NCBI RefSeq assembly: GCF_020804225.1
Contig: NZ_WJBI01000016.1
Location: forward strand, 86,175-150,174
Reading direction: 5' to 3'
DNA from: Methanosarcina sp. DH2
GTDB lineage: Archaea; Halobacteriota; Methanosarcinia; Methanosarcinales; Methanosarcinaceae
DNA length: 64,000 nucleotides
The position numbers and the translations under genes are program-made. The notes beneath the pieces were generated by a model. That model ran no database searches, was not told where the DNA came from, and saw only the letters and a program-made list of their open reading frames with translations. Below, piece after piece: positions 1-9,779 of this stretch; the first letter of the stretch is position 1; each line of letters starts with the position of its first letter.

Positions 1-634
1 CAGTACAGCCAGACGAACATTTTTTCACAACCGGGTTTTATGGAGCTTGAAATGGACCGATGAAACTTGGGCGGACTAATAATATTTGAATAAAGGGCGA
101 TAAGATTTGAATAAAGGGCGATAGGATTTGAATAAAGGGCGATAAGATTTGAATAAAAAGCGATAAGATTTGAATGATGAAACTGAAAATTAAAGAGAAG
201 GTAAATCTTCAAAACTGCCAGATTCGGGAAATAGGAATACTGCTCATTTTATTTAAAGTGTACATATTTTTCTTACCACAGGATTCTCTGAAGAATACTT
301 ATGAAAACCAGGATTCATTCCCATATAAGAGAATCCTGTATGGGCCTCATCCTCCAGTCAGGAAAAGAGACTTCTTTTTAAAATTCTACTTGTAGATCCA
401 CAAATTATAAGTTAAAAGAGAAGGTTTCTGATCTGTAAACCGCAAATTCTGTAAAATCATAAATTAACTGTACCAATAATTAATCTTAGAATTGTTACTA
501 ATCTAAGATGTATTACCAGTCTAATAATCAATAATCAGTTTGAGCATCACTACTAATCTGAGAATGAAGATCAATCTGCAGGATCAAAAATTGACCTTCA
601 GGATCGAGAAATAATATGTGGAGCCGTCCCGGGC
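1..634. other. Intergenic region with tandem repeat and inverted repeat
   Basis: No convincing gene is visible. A tandem repeat fills about 81-175. An inverted repeat with 12-bp perfect arms lies at 278-289 and 328-339 (arm acaggattctct), with a 38-base spacer holding a further ggattc copy, so it could form an RNA hairpin. The segment 480-600 is AT-rich with repeated 'aatct' words and probably holds the promoter of the CCA transferase. A 73-codon frame at 174-395 begins inside the repeat, lacks an SD site and resembles nothing known, so it is not called. Confidence 0.5.
81..175. repeat. 21-bp tandem repeat, about 4.5 copies
   Basis: The unit is close to agatttgaataaagggcgat with one further base. 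Copies differ by only one or two bases, for example gggcgatagg or aaagcgataag. It is a typical short minisatellite of the kind scattered through intergenic DNA in this window. Confidence 0.85.
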
Positions 635-1999
635 ATGGAAACAAATACCAGCATTCCAGAAGACCTGAAGCTTGCCGTACTTGAAAGGATTAAACCTACG
701 GAAGCCGAAAGAAAAAAACTCACAGCAGTTCAGGAGGAGCTTGCCGAGAAAGTACGGGCTGCATCAGAGAAACTTTGTGTACCGGACATTTTTGTAAAAA
801 TGGTCGGTTCTGCTGCAAGAGGCACCTGGCTCTCAGGCACCCATGATATTGATGTATTTATCAGCTTTCCTGAAGAAACACCCAGAAGAGAACTGGAAAT
901 CAGGGGAATGAAGATTGCCAGGGAAGTTGCAAAACACGCAGAATATGCCGAAGATCGCCATGCCGAACATCCTTACCTGAATATCATCTACAAAGGCTTT
1001 GACGTGGATCTTGTCCCCTGTTTCAGGGTTGCCTCGGCATGTCAGCTCAAATCCGCAGTTGACAGGACTCCTTTCCACAACGAATTCGTAAAAGCCCGTA
1101 TAAAAGGGCATGAGGACGAGGTTCTGCTCATGAAACAGTTCATGCGCGGAGGCGGAGTCTACGGTTCAGAATTAAGAACACAGGGCTTTTCAGGCTACCT
1201 GACCGAGCTACTTATCATTTACTACGGCTCTTTCGAAAATTCCGTAAAAGCAGCCTCTTCCTGGAAGCCCGGAAAGAAAATAGATATTATGCAGCACTCG
1301 GAAATGGAACACACCGAGCCTCTGGTAATAGTAGACCCGACCGACCCCAGGCGAAATGTTGCAGCAGCTCTTTCCCTTAACAAATTCTGCATGTTTATAG
1401 ACCACTGCCGGGAGTTTCTGAAAAACCCGGAACTCAAATTCTTCTTCCCTGCCTCCCCCCTGCCCCTCGAGGACAGAGAAATCCTTGAAAAGCTGGAAAT
1501 ACGGAAAAGCTCACAATTTGCAATTGTCTTCGAAACCCCTGATGTTGTGGACGACGTGCTCTACCCGCAGCTGTATAAAATGGAACAGGCTGCAGCTTCC
1601 CTCCTGAACGAGTACGATTTTTCAGTGATAAAAACCGGAGTATGGTCAGGAAAACCCGAAACCGTAATCATGCTCGAGCTTATCTCAGGCACCCTCCCCA
1701 ACGTCAAAAAAAGAATTGGTCCTCCGGTATGGGTAAGAGAGCACGCTGAGAAGTTCAAAGCCAAGTACGAAGGGGCTGAAAACGTTTTCGGAGGCTATAT
1801 AGAAGACGGAAAGTACGTCTATGAAATCCGGCGTAAATACCCCACGGCAAAAGGTCTCCTTGAAGAACTGCTTGTAAACTCCTCCCTCGGGAAACAGGTA
1901 CATCAGAGCGTGAGTGAGGGATTTGAGGTCGTTGAAAACGCAGAGATTTGCAGGCTGAAAGACCCGGATTTCAGGGTTTTTTTGAGGAAATGGGTGTAA
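635..1999 (+). CDS. cca: CCA-adding tRNA nucleotidyltransferase (archaeal class I)
   Basis: This enzyme would add or repair the 3'-terminal CCA of tRNAs in the cytoplasm, using CTP and ATP without a nucleic acid template. The 454 residues match the usual length of the archaeal class I family. The nucleotidyltransferase signature GSAARGTWLSGTHDIDVF sits at about residues 58-75, with the metal-binding acids at 71 and 73 and a third in the FDVDLVP strand near 123-125. The tail and RNA-binding domains follow to the end. The ATG at 635 lies about 10 bases after a weak ggag. The gene stands alone, with a large HEAT-repeat gene 160 bp downstream. The family assignment is secure; no lesion is seen. 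Confidence 0.95.
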   Translation: METNTSIPEDLKLAVLERIKPTEAERKKLTAVQEELAEKVRAASEKLCVPDIFVKMVGSAARGTWLSGTHDIDVFISFPEETPRRELEIRGMKIAREVAKHAEYAEDRHAEHPYLNIIYKGFDVDLVPCFRVASACQLKSAVDRTPFHNEFVKARIKGHEDEVLLMKQFMRGGGVYGSELRTQGFSGYLTELLIIYYGSFENSVKAASSWKPGKKIDIMQHSEMEHTEPLVIVDPTDPRRNVAAALSLNKFCMFIDHCREFLKNPELKFFFPASPLPLEDREILEKLEIRKSSQFAIVFETPDVVDDVLYPQLYKMEQAAASLLNEYDFSVIKTGVWSGKPETVIMLELISGTLPNVKKRIGPPVWVREHAEKFKAKYEGAENVFGGYIEDGKYVYEIRRKYPTAKGLLEELLVNSSLGKQVHQSVSEGFEVVENAEICRLKDPDFRVFLRKWV

Positions 2000-2159
2000 A
2001 TCTACCATCAAGTACAGGTAATTTCTCATTACTTGGTTATTTACACAAAGCGGAATTTTCCGCAAAAATCTTTTTTTAGTGGCTATTATTTGATAATCCT
2101 ATCTAAAAAAGAAACCGTTTTAAGCTTTAAGTTTTATCGGGACTTATGGTGTTGGGCAG

Positions 2160-5100
2160 TTGATAAATCAAGAGGAGATTCACAAGCAATCTTTTAGCGA
2201 AGATTTAAAAGGACTTGCTAAAGAGTTGAAGCAATTACAGTCTAATTTTTCATTGATGCCCAACAGAGAACAGGTATGGAATATCTTAATTAAATTGCTC
2301 AGTTGTGAAGACATTTATGTAAGGTATAAGGCCGTTTCTGCTCTTGGTTCTGTATTTTTCTACTTACCAGATAAACAAAAAGCTTGGAACGACTTACATA
2401 AACTGACCAGTGATAAAGACAGTAATGTGAGATCTGCAGCCGCTTCTGCTCTTGGCGTTATATTTCCCCAAATACCTGATAAACAACAGGCGTGGATTGA
2501 TTTACATAAGTTGACAAGTGATAAAGACAGTAATGTGAGGCATGAGACCGCTTCTACTCTTTATTCTGTGTTTTCCTATGTGCCAGATAAACAGCAGGCA
2601 TGGAATGATTTATACAAACTGGTCACTGATGAAAATAACGGTGTGAGGTTTGCGGCCTCTACTCTTGGTTCTGTATTTTCAGAAGTGCCAGATAAAAAAC
2701 AAGCATGGAGTGACTTAATAAAACTCATTAATTATGAAGATAGCTTTGTGAGACATATATGTACTTCTGCTCTTCGGTCTGCATTTTTCCACGTGCCAGA
2801 TAAACAGCAAGCATGGAATGATTTACATATACTTACCAATGATGAAGACAGCGAAGTAAGATCTGTATCTACTTCAGTCCTTGGTTCTGTCTTTTCCCAA
2901 GTGCCAGATGAAGAAAGGGCACAAAACGACTTACATAGACTGACCAATGACAAAGAAAAAAAGATCCGATTTAGTGCCGCCTCTGCCCTTGGTTCTTCAT
3001 TTTCCCAAGTTCCAGATAAACAACAAGCGTGGAACGACTTACATAGATTGATCAGTGATAAAGACAGTAATGTGAGATCTGCAGCCGCTTCTGCTCTTGG
3101 TACTATATTTTTTCAAGTGCCCGATAAGCAACAAGCATTGAATGACTTACATAAATTGATTAATGATGAGGATAGTTTTGTGAGGCAGAAGGCCGCTCAT
3201 GCTCTAGGTTTCGCTTTTTCTCAAGAGCCAGATAAGCAAAAAGCTTGGAATGACTTGTATAGACTAACCAGCAATGGAGAAGATGTTGTGAGATCGGAGG
3301 CCACTTCTGCTCTTGATACTATATTTTTTCAAGTGCCTGATAAGCAACAAGCATGGAATGACTTACATATACTAACCAAGGATCAAAACAGTTCAGTTAG
3401 GAAATCAGCCGCTTCAGTCATTGGTTTTTCGTTTTCCTATATGCCAGATAAAGAGCAAGCACAGAATGACTTACACAGACTGACCGATGATGAAGACAGC
3501 GAAGTAAGGGATAGGGTCGCTTCTGCTCTACGTACTATATTTTTACAAGCTCCAGATAAACAACAGGCGTGGAACGACTTACATAAACTGACTAATGACC
3601 AAAACAGTTCTGTTAGAATGTCGGCCATCTGTTCCCTTGGTTCTGTATTTTCTCAATTATCAGATAAACAAAAAGCTTGGAACGATTTACATAGACTGAC
3701 TAATGATCAAGATGGCATTGTAAGGGCTGGTGCCGTCTTTGCCCTTGGTTTTTCATTTTCACAATTTCCAGATCAACAACAAGCTTGGGACGACCTACAT
3801 AGACTGACCAACGATGAAGACACTAGCGTAAGGAGTGTGGCCGCTTCTGCCCTTGGGTCTGCATTTTTACAAGTTCCAGATAAACAACAGGCAAGGGACG
3901 ACTTAATTAGATTGACAACCGATGGAGACAAATATGTAAGGCATAGAGCCGCCTCTGCTCTTGGGTTTGCGTTCTTTCAAATTTCCGATAAGCAACAGGC
4001 ATGGAATGACTTACAAAACCTGATCAATAATGAGGATAGTTTTGTGAGGTGGGGAGCTGCTTCTGCCCTAGGTTCTGCGTTTTCCCAAATACCAGATAAA
4101 CAGCAGGCATGGAACTATTTATACAGTCTGGCAAGTGATGAAAGCGGTTTTGTGAATCATACTGCCTCCCTTGCCCTTGGTTCTGTTTTTTCCCAAGTGC
4201 CAGACAAGCATCTAGCATGGAACGATTTGCAGAAACTCGCCACTGGAAAAGAATGGCATTTGAGGCGTGGAGCCGCCTCTGCTCTTGGATCTGCTTTTTC
4301 TCAAGTTCCAGATAAACAGCAGGCTTGGAACGACTTATGCACGCTGGCAAATGATCAAAACAGTAGTGTAAGAGCATATGCAAATCATTCTCTCGGAAAA
4401 GTTTCTATATTCAGAGCTTCTCAGGCAGAAAAAGAAGATGAGTATAAAAAAGAATTAGAACTAGCAATTAAGTTTTTCGAAATCGCAACACAAAAATCAC
4501 CTGTTTGGTCGAATCCATCTAAATTTTGCCTTCCTTTTTACCGTTCTTTCCATACGATTATTTTCAAAAAACAGGAAGCGAAAGAAGAGGTAGACAAATA
4601 TCTGGTAGAAGCAAAAGGAGCAATTCGTGGATCAAAAAGCAAGGAGTTGCTTTTTGAAGCAGTTAATAACCTTGCAAATGCATTAAAAGAAGTCCAAGAT
4701 CTGGGAAATCTAGACTTAGAGGCAAAAAAAGGTGAACTTAATTTCTATAGAAAATACTGTGATCGTGCAGCAGAACTCATGAGAGAAACAGAAGAAACAG
4801 TACCTTTTGCAACAATAGCAATGAGAAAAGGGCTGCCTATACTGGACAGAAATCTAAAAGAGCTTCTCGAAGAGATTCAAAAGAAAGCAAAGATCGCGTG
4901 CAAGGAGTTTCAAGGAACTCCTAAAGCAGAAATTGCATGCACTATTAATAGAGAAATTCAAGACCTAGAAATCGGTAGCCAAGAAGAAATGAAGCAAAAG
5001 ATACAGGATCTTGCATATGTCTTACGAAAGAAAGTAATAGCCTATCCCGATAACGAATACCTATTAAGTAAGATTGAAATGATGAAAACCGAAAAAATTC

Positions 5101-5498
5101 TGACAAAACAATACGAAATCTTACTTTTTGTGATAGAAAACATCGATACTATGAATGTTATTTCTGAAGATATTGCATTAAAGGCCATTGGAGAAGTAGG
5201 GAAAAATCTGGAGAAAAAACTGGATGAATTTTGTCAAGAAATAACAATTTCTCTAAATTCAGGAATAAGAGAGGAAATTGTTATTTCAACCGGTTTTCAA
5301 CTTGCTGGTTCTGGAGTTCAGCATACTGTTACTATTCCCTTACAGGAAATCTCATACACAGAACTACAAGAAGACCTTGAAAAGATAACGGGAATAAAAA
5401 TTGATAAATTATCTAAAGTGCCAAAAAAGTTAGCTAATAAAATTAAGGGCTATTTACTCCTGCATGACAAAGAAGATGTTCTTGAAAAGTTAACCTGA
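2160..5498 (+). CDS. Giant HEAT-repeat protein with 36-residue repeats
   Basis: The product is 1112 residues. Residues about 34-750 are a solenoid of roughly 20 HEAT-like repeats with the core PDKQQAWNDLHKL, then an acidic turn such as TNDEDS, then VRxxAASALGSxFSQV. The period is 36 residues, with one 35-residue copy near 2640. The last 360 residues are helical, charged and not recognisable, perhaps an effector or adaptor. No signal peptide, membrane segment or catalytic motif is seen, so it is probably a cytosolic protein-binding scaffold. TTG at 2160 is the only start candidate after an in-frame stop at 2121, but no good SD precedes it, so the start could lie further in. The partner is unknown. 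It is unlike the 31-residue HEAT repeats of the two NACHT proteins elsewhere in the window. Confidence 0.85.
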   Translation: MINQEEIHKQSFSEDLKGLAKELKQLQSNFSLMPNREQVWNILIKLLSCEDIYVRYKAVSALGSVFFYLPDKQKAWNDLHKLTSDKDSNVRSAAASALGVIFPQIPDKQQAWIDLHKLTSDKDSNVRHETASTLYSVFSYVPDKQQAWNDLYKLVTDENNGVRFAASTLGSVFSEVPDKKQAWSDLIKLINYEDSFVRHICTSALRSAFFHVPDKQQAWNDLHILTNDEDSEVRSVSTSVLGSVFSQVPDEERAQNDLHRLTNDKEKKIRFSAASALGSSFSQVPDKQQAWNDLHRLISDKDSNVRSAAASALGTIFFQVPDKQQALNDLHKLINDEDSFVRQKAAHALGFAFSQEPDKQKAWNDLYRLTSNGEDVVRSEATSALDTIFFQVPDKQQAWNDLHILTKDQNSSVRKSAASVIGFSFSYMPDKEQAQNDLHRLTDDEDSEVRDRVASALRTIFLQAPDKQQAWNDLHKLTNDQNSSVRMSAICSLGSVFSQLSDKQKAWNDLHRLTNDQDGIVRAGAVFALGFSFSQFPDQQQAWDDLHRLTNDEDTSVRSVAASALGSAFLQVPDKQQARDDLIRLTTDGDKYVRHRAASALGFAFFQISDKQQAWNDLQNLINNEDSFVRWGAASALGSAFSQIPDKQQAWNYLYSLASDESGFVNHTASLALGSVFSQVPDKHLAWNDLQKLATGKEWHLRRGAASALGSAFSQVPDKQQAWNDLCTLANDQNSSVRAYANHSLGKVSIFRASQAEKEDEYKKELELAIKFFEIATQKSPVWSNPSKFCLPFYRSFHTIIFKKQEAKEEVDKYLVEAKGAIRGSKSKELLFEAVNNLANALKEVQDLGNLDLEAKKGELNFYRKYCDRAAELMRETEETVPFATIAMRKGLPILDRNLKELLEEIQKKAKIACKEFQGTPKAEIACTINREIQDLEIGSQEEMKQKIQDLAYVLRKKVIAYPDNEYLLSKIEMMKTEKILTKQYEILLFVIENIDTMNVISEDIALKAIGEVGKNLEKKLDEFCQEITISLNSGIREEIVISTGFQLAGSGVQHTVTIPLQEISYTELQEDLEKITGIKIDKLSKVPKKLANKIKGYLLLHDKEDVLEKLT

Positions 5499-5556
5499 TA
5501 CCTCGATTTTTCTAATTTTACATCAAATCCACTGAGACCATCGCTAAAAATCAAAT

Positions 5557-6405
5557 TTAATAAAGAGAGACAAAACCTTCAACCCTTTTCTGGTAATAAA
5601 GATACTCCTGGGCATACCCGCAGTAGTGTCCGAAGTATTCCCGTCCCCATTCTCCCATACAGCTCAGGTTTTTGCAGGTTTCAAAGTAACTGTCATCAAT
5701 GTGATAATGCTGGATGATCTGCCTGATGTGGGTATCTACGGGAAAGGCTTCCATTTTCTCAAAGGCGAAAAGGAGGACGCAGTCCGCAACTTTTTCCCCT
5801 ATACCGCGAAGCCTCATAAGGCGTTCCCTTGCATACCTGTGCTCAAGGCGGAAGATAGCATCAAAGTCCAGTTCTCCTGAACATACTTCTGCTGCTGCTG
5901 CTTGTATGCGTTCTGTCCTGAAGCCGAGCTTGCACCTGTCAAGCAGGGACATATCCGCATTTGCAAGAGCTTCAGGGCCCGGAAAACTGAAATACCCTTC
6001 TTCAAGTTCCTCCCCTAAAAACCGGCTCAGAAGGCAGATCCTTTTCTGTATGGTGGGGATGCTTGAAGCTGTGGCAAGCATGTAGGAAATCAGGCATTCC
6101 CATGGGTCCTGCCGGATCAGGCGAAGGCCTCTGTAGTTGTTTATTGCCCTGTTTATCAAAAGGTCTTTGTTTATGCTTTCATAAATTGAGGACAGGTTAT
6201 CGTCCAGACGAAAGTAATCAGTGAAAAACTCAGGCGGGAGTTTTGAGTCAATCAGCAGTTCCCCGCTGTCCACTTCCTGGGAAAGCCGGATAACCTGGTC
6301 TTTTACAACTCCTGTCCACCAGTCTCCATCCCTTTTCCAGCGGAAGACCTGTCCGCAGTCGAGGGTATAGTCAAGGTTAAAGATTACGGGTTTAAGTCTG
6401 TACAT
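5557..6405 (-). CDS. ogg: 8-oxoguanine DNA glycosylase/AP lyase (OGG1 type)
   Basis: Base-excision repair enzyme that removes 8-oxoguanine from DNA and cuts the abasic strand. The N-terminal half carries the OGG1 fold (DCGQVFRWKRDGDWW). The helix-hairpin-helix-GPD element is at about residues 195-240: RLRGIGEKVADC with the Schiff-base lysine, then FPVDTHIRQII with the catalytic aspartate. About 282 residues is normal for archaeal OGG1-like enzymes. ATG at 6405 is preferred because gaggggg ends ten bases upstream; a TTG at 6414 is too close to that SD. The gene overlaps the end of the upstream kinase gene by about 14 bp, so the two are probably co-transcribed. Assignment is confident. Confidence 0.92.
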   Translation of the reverse strand: MYRLKPVIFNLDYTLDCGQVFRWKRDGDWWTGVVKDQVIRLSQEVDSGELLIDSKLPPEFFTDYFRLDDNLSSIYESINKDLLINRAINNYRGLRLIRQDPWECLISYMLATASSIPTIQKRICLLSRFLGEELEEGYFSFPGPEALANADMSLLDRCKLGFRTERIQAAAAEVCSGELDFDAIFRLEHRYARERLMRLRGIGEKVADCVLLFAFEKMEAFPVDTHIRQIIQHYHIDDSYFETCKNLSCMGEWGREYFGHYCGYAQEYLYYQKRVEGFVSLY

Positions 6406-7876
6406 CCAGTTCAAGCCCCCTCAAAAAAGTTCCTGCAGTTAGTGTGTCCCCGAGCCCCACAGTAGTGATTGGAGATTTGGAAAGCAGTGTAGGAAGTATA
6501 CAGACCAGGTGGCCCCCCATTAAAGCAAAAGCTCCCTGCCCGCAGGCAACTCCACCGAAGGCTTTGAGGAAAAGCTGCAGCTGCTCCCTTCCAAACCTGC
6601 TCTCCTGCAGTTTTGAAGCCTCTTTTTCTACAAATTCCCGCCCTTCAAGCCTGCCTGAAGCCGCATATGCTCCTGCACACCTGAGCCCGAAACCCATGGC
6701 TTCAAGGTTTTTTTCAGCTGCTTTGAATAGAGACGGGCTTTCTTTGTCATCACACTTTCCTTCATCACACTTTCCTTCATCATATTTTTCTGAAATCCCG
6801 GAAGCGCCAGAAAACCCGACTCCATTCGAGTCTCCGGAATCCGGCTTAAAGACAGCCAGGATGAACTCCCTGGTGTGAATGAAAAGTTTTCCGAGCCCGT
6901 AGAGGGAAGCAAGTTTACAGGCTGCCTTTCCTGTAGCTTCGGCTTCCATATGTAAGAGCCCTTCAGCAGGGATTTCGTGCAGGTTATTAAACATTGCAAG
7001 CTCGTCCTCGTTCATTCCTATGCTGTCTGAGATTTCGGCAGACTTTAAAAAGACAGAATTTGCAATCTCCCTGCTTGCAAAATGCCCGAACTCCACATGG
7101 ACTCTGAGCTTTTCGTTCTTCGCCTTCCATTCCCTTAGCCGGGAAAAAGAATTTTCAATGACTTCTTTGTATGTGCTGCCGTCAGGATAGGTATCAAGCA
7201 GGAGGTGGAAACCTGAGATAAGTGCGCCGTCCATCTCTCCGGCGTGCTTCATGGCATAGCTCTCAAAGGCAGGACTGGTAAATAGCCTGAAATTTAAGTG
7301 ATCGCAGGTTGCAATGAAACGGTTTTCCCTCGGGACCCTGACCTCGGTGCCGTAAAGGGAAAAGGTCTCACCTTCGGAAAAATCAAACACAAAATGTATG
7401 GGGTCCTGATTGTTTAAAGAGGCAGATATGCTATTTCCAGATTCTGCCCTCTGATCTCCCTCTTTTTGCAGGGGAGCATCAGGGAAATATACTGCTTTTT
7501 CGGAAAATAGAGAAAGCTGGGTCTTTGAAGGAACTGCAACATTCGGGACTACTCGCGAAGCCCCTAGTTCTGAAAGAGCATTTGCCATTATCCCGGCATT
7601 TCCCCCCATTCTCACAAGGGATTTTTCAAAATAGCGGTCCTTCAGAAACTCAAAGACCCCCTGTTCAAAGACAAGCCATTCTGCTCCACACCCATTTTTC
7701 ATGCAGTAGGCGAGCCCTGCCGTGAAATCGGATTCGGAAAGTATTTTTCCTGGAGGGTTTTTTATTTTCTCAAGGATTTCATCCCTTTCAAAAGTTCTCA
7801 GCAGTTCAGAGATTTCGGCTCCGCTTATCCTGTATACGGAATCTATATTTACGTTGTAACCGCAAAGTATGTTCAT
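6392..7876 (-). CDS. ADP-dependent phosphofructokinase/glucokinase family protein (paralogue 2)
   Basis: Ribokinase-fold sugar kinase of the archaeal ADP-dependent glucokinase/phosphofructokinase family, 494 residues. Visible marks are the N-terminal GYNVNIDSVYRI strand, MGGNAGIMAN at about 91-100, and the C-terminal TTVGLGDTLTAGTF with the catalytic-base aspartate in GLGD. A poorly conserved, charged stretch near residues 350-375, with KCDEGKCD, looks like a species-specific insertion. It is encoded just downstream of a clearer ADP-PFK on the same strand, 48 bp apart, so the pair probably arose by duplication and works in modified Embden-Meyerhof sugar or glycogen metabolism. Its substrate cannot be read from sequence; a non-PFK sugar or nucleoside is possible. 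Confidence 0.8.
   Translation of the reverse strand: MNILCGYNVNIDSVYRISGAEISELLRTFERDEILEKIKNPPGKILSESDFTAGLAYCMKNGCGAEWLVFEQGVFEFLKDRYFEKSLVRMGGNAGIMANALSELGASRVVPNVAVPSKTQLSLFSEKAVYFPDAPLQKEGDQRAESGNSISASLNNQDPIHFVFDFSEGETFSLYGTEVRVPRENRFIATCDHLNFRLFTSPAFESYAMKHAGEMDGALISGFHLLLDTYPDGSTYKEVIENSFSRLREWKAKNEKLRVHVEFGHFASREIANSVFLKSAEISDSIGMNEDELAMFNNLHEIPAEGLLHMEAEATGKAACKLASLYGLGKLFIHTREFILAVFKPDSGDSNGVGFSGASGISEKYDEGKCDEGKCDDKESPSLFKAAEKNLEAMGFGLRCAGAYAASGRLEGREFVEKEASKLQESRFGREQLQLFLKAFGGVACGQGAFALMGGHLVCILPTLLSKSPITTVGLGDTLTAGTFLRGLELDVQT
6720..6790 (-). repeat. Short in-gene duplication in the kinase gene
   Basis: A block around 6750-6782 contains the word tcacactttccttca twice in succession, giving the repeated KCDEGKCDEGK-like residues in the kinase paralogue. 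It preserves the reading frame and lies in a poorly conserved loop. Confidence 0.7.
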
Positions 7877-7924
7877 CTGACCGGTTCCTTTATTCAGACA
7901 ACTTATTTTTAATTTTCAAATAGC

Positions 7925-9400
7925 TTATTTCCCTGCCTGTCTCTGTTTCATCCTTGCAAGCATAGCAGCAAAAGCTCCCGCAGAAATCGTATCTCCTATC
8001 CCTACTGTAGCTTTTGGTCTGTCTACCACCTTGGAAGGGATGAGAATAGCATCATGGTCCGGCCCATAGATATATCCGTATTCAAATTCATCTGGAGTGC
8101 AGAGCTTTCTGCCTGTGCAGTATAGCTGGAAGGTCTCCAGATCTTCTATCCCTTTAGCTGAGACAGGTACTTCCAGTCCGGCTTCGGCTTCCGTAAGGTT
8201 ATCGATTTTTCCATTGAGGGCCTGGGCAGCTGCCAGAACCGAAGAAAAGAGCAGAGCATCCCTCTGTTCTTTCAGGGTTAAAGGGTGACCTTTCGCCAGA
8301 ATACAGATATAAAAGCCAAGCGAGTGTACGTGTACCCTCTCAAGTTTAAGATCTTTCATTAGCTGGACAGCCCCCTGGTAAAGGGACATAATTCCATTTT
8401 CTCCTTTCCGGATCACGGAATATGAAAGTTCCTCATACCCAAGCACGTTCAGGGCATTTGCCACTTCCACGGTATCAAGGCCCAGGGAATGGACGTGCCT
8501 TGCAACAATCTCTGTCAGGATAGCCTTTCTTATAACCCGGTTCTGAATGGATGTAAGTTCTACGTGGATGCGGAGGTCAGGGTTCAGGGACTTAAGTTTG
8601 TCAATGACCTTTACGGAATGTTCGACGTAATCGTTATAGGTGGACCCGTCCTCGTATTCTTCTTTTATCATCTGATAACCCGAAAGCATTGCCCCGTCAA
8701 TCGGGAGGAGGGAGTCAAGCTGCTCGTAGATCTCTTTGTCCATGTCCAGACGGATCCATTTAGGGCGAGAGGAGATGATCAGACGGTTATCCCTCGGTAC
8801 CCTGAAGGTACTGCCTGCACAGGTTACTTTCAGATCTTTGGAAAATTCAAGTATCCAGTTTACTTTTGACCCGGTCCCTGGCTTGAAGGCTTCCCCAGGA
8901 GGTTTCAGGAGGACTTGTCCGTTTTCTACCTTCGGGTGCAGGATATTGCCAGAATCCGCAAAGTATTCTGCCTGTTCCTCAGAAAGCCAGGGGACATAAG
9001 CCACCACTTTTTTCAGGCCTAATCGCGCAAGGAGATTTGAAATGATCCCTGCCTGACCACCCATGCGGGCATAATCGAAACCCAGGTGCTCTTTCAGCCA
9101 CTCGTGGGTCTCTGCAGTATATGCAGGAACTTCCGCGGCTTTCCCTTCCCGCATGGAGATAAGCAGGCGGGCAACAAAATCCAGAGGTTCCGCAATTTCT
9201 CTCGGGTATACCGCAACCCTGTCCTGAATTTCAGCCTCATCGAAAAGCCCGACAAGTCTGGACAGGTCTTCTTCGGTAAGGTGTCTGATAGCATCGATAT
9301 TGCTATTATAAGCTACAAACATCCCATCCAGATAAGGAAGGGCTTCTTTTGCATCGTAAAAAGCTTCTGTATGGCGCTGTTCCCATTCTTCTATGTCCAC
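7925..9400 (-). CDS. pfkC: ADP-dependent phosphofructokinase (likely)
   Basis: The product would phosphorylate fructose 6-phosphate with ADP as donor, in the modified archaeal glycolysis. It has 491 residues. Family marks are FVAYNSNIDAIRHL at about 28-41, ARMGGQAGIISNLLARLG at about 111-128, the central GYQMIKEEYEDGSTY block, and the C-terminal TVGIGDTISAGAFAAMLARM with the catalytic aspartate in GIGD. The start is GTG at 9400 with a weak purine SD (ggaa); no ATG fits. It is followed by a second family member, then ogg, on the same strand. Family membership is sure; PFK rather than glucokinase activity is inferred from methanosarcinal homologues, and bifunctional enzymes are known in related methanogens. 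Confidence 0.85.
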   Translation of the reverse strand: MDIEEWEQRHTEAFYDAKEALPYLDGMFVAYNSNIDAIRHLTEEDLSRLVGLFDEAEIQDRVAVYPREIAEPLDFVARLLISMREGKAAEVPAYTAETHEWLKEHLGFDYARMGGQAGIISNLLARLGLKKVVAYVPWLSEEQAEYFADSGNILHPKVENGQVLLKPPGEAFKPGTGSKVNWILEFSKDLKVTCAGSTFRVPRDNRLIISSRPKWIRLDMDKEIYEQLDSLLPIDGAMLSGYQMIKEEYEDGSTYNDYVEHSVKVIDKLKSLNPDLRIHVELTSIQNRVIRKAILTEIVARHVHSLGLDTVEVANALNVLGYEELSYSVIRKGENGIMSLYQGAVQLMKDLKLERVHVHSLGFYICILAKGHPLTLKEQRDALLFSSVLAAAQALNGKIDNLTEAEAGLEVPVSAKGIEDLETFQLYCTGRKLCTPDEFEYGYIYGPDHDAILIPSKVVDRPKATVGIGDTISAGAFAAMLARMKQRQAGK

Positions 9401-9779
9401 TTCCGTAAACCCCCTGGGAATAAAATAAAATCCAGAATTAAGAAGTTTAATTGACCTTGAATAACGGAGAATAAAGGAAAATAAAGGGAATAAATCAAAA
9501 TAAATCCGGGTTTTTGAGTACCAGGGATTATCTTATCCATATTTCCTTTATTTCTCATTTTACGTTTATTTTATTTAACTTTGTGTAGATTGGAGACCTG
9601 AGACCAGGCCAGTTGATCTGATGCCAGCTGTGTGAATCTAACAACAGATACCAGGACCATTTCAGGTCGTAAATCAGGCATTAAACTGTATTATTCAGCT
9701 ACGCTGTATATTCAATCGAGCTACGCTGTATATTCAATCGAGCAGCCAATCCGATTAATGTTGTGTTTTCAGCATTGAT
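9401..9779. other. Intergenic region, no gene seen
   Basis: The region between the kinase operon start and the argJ stop holds no credible frame. At about 9701-9745 the word gctgtatattcaatcgagc is repeated in tandem, and related gctgtat/gttgtatattc words recur to 9795. The kinase promoter should lie in the AT-rich stretch 9420-9500 on the minus strand. Confidence 0.5.

Noticed and set aside
174..395. 73-codon frame in the first intergenic region
   Set aside because: Starts inside the tandem repeat, has no SD and its sequence is biased by AT-rich DNA and a hairpin.
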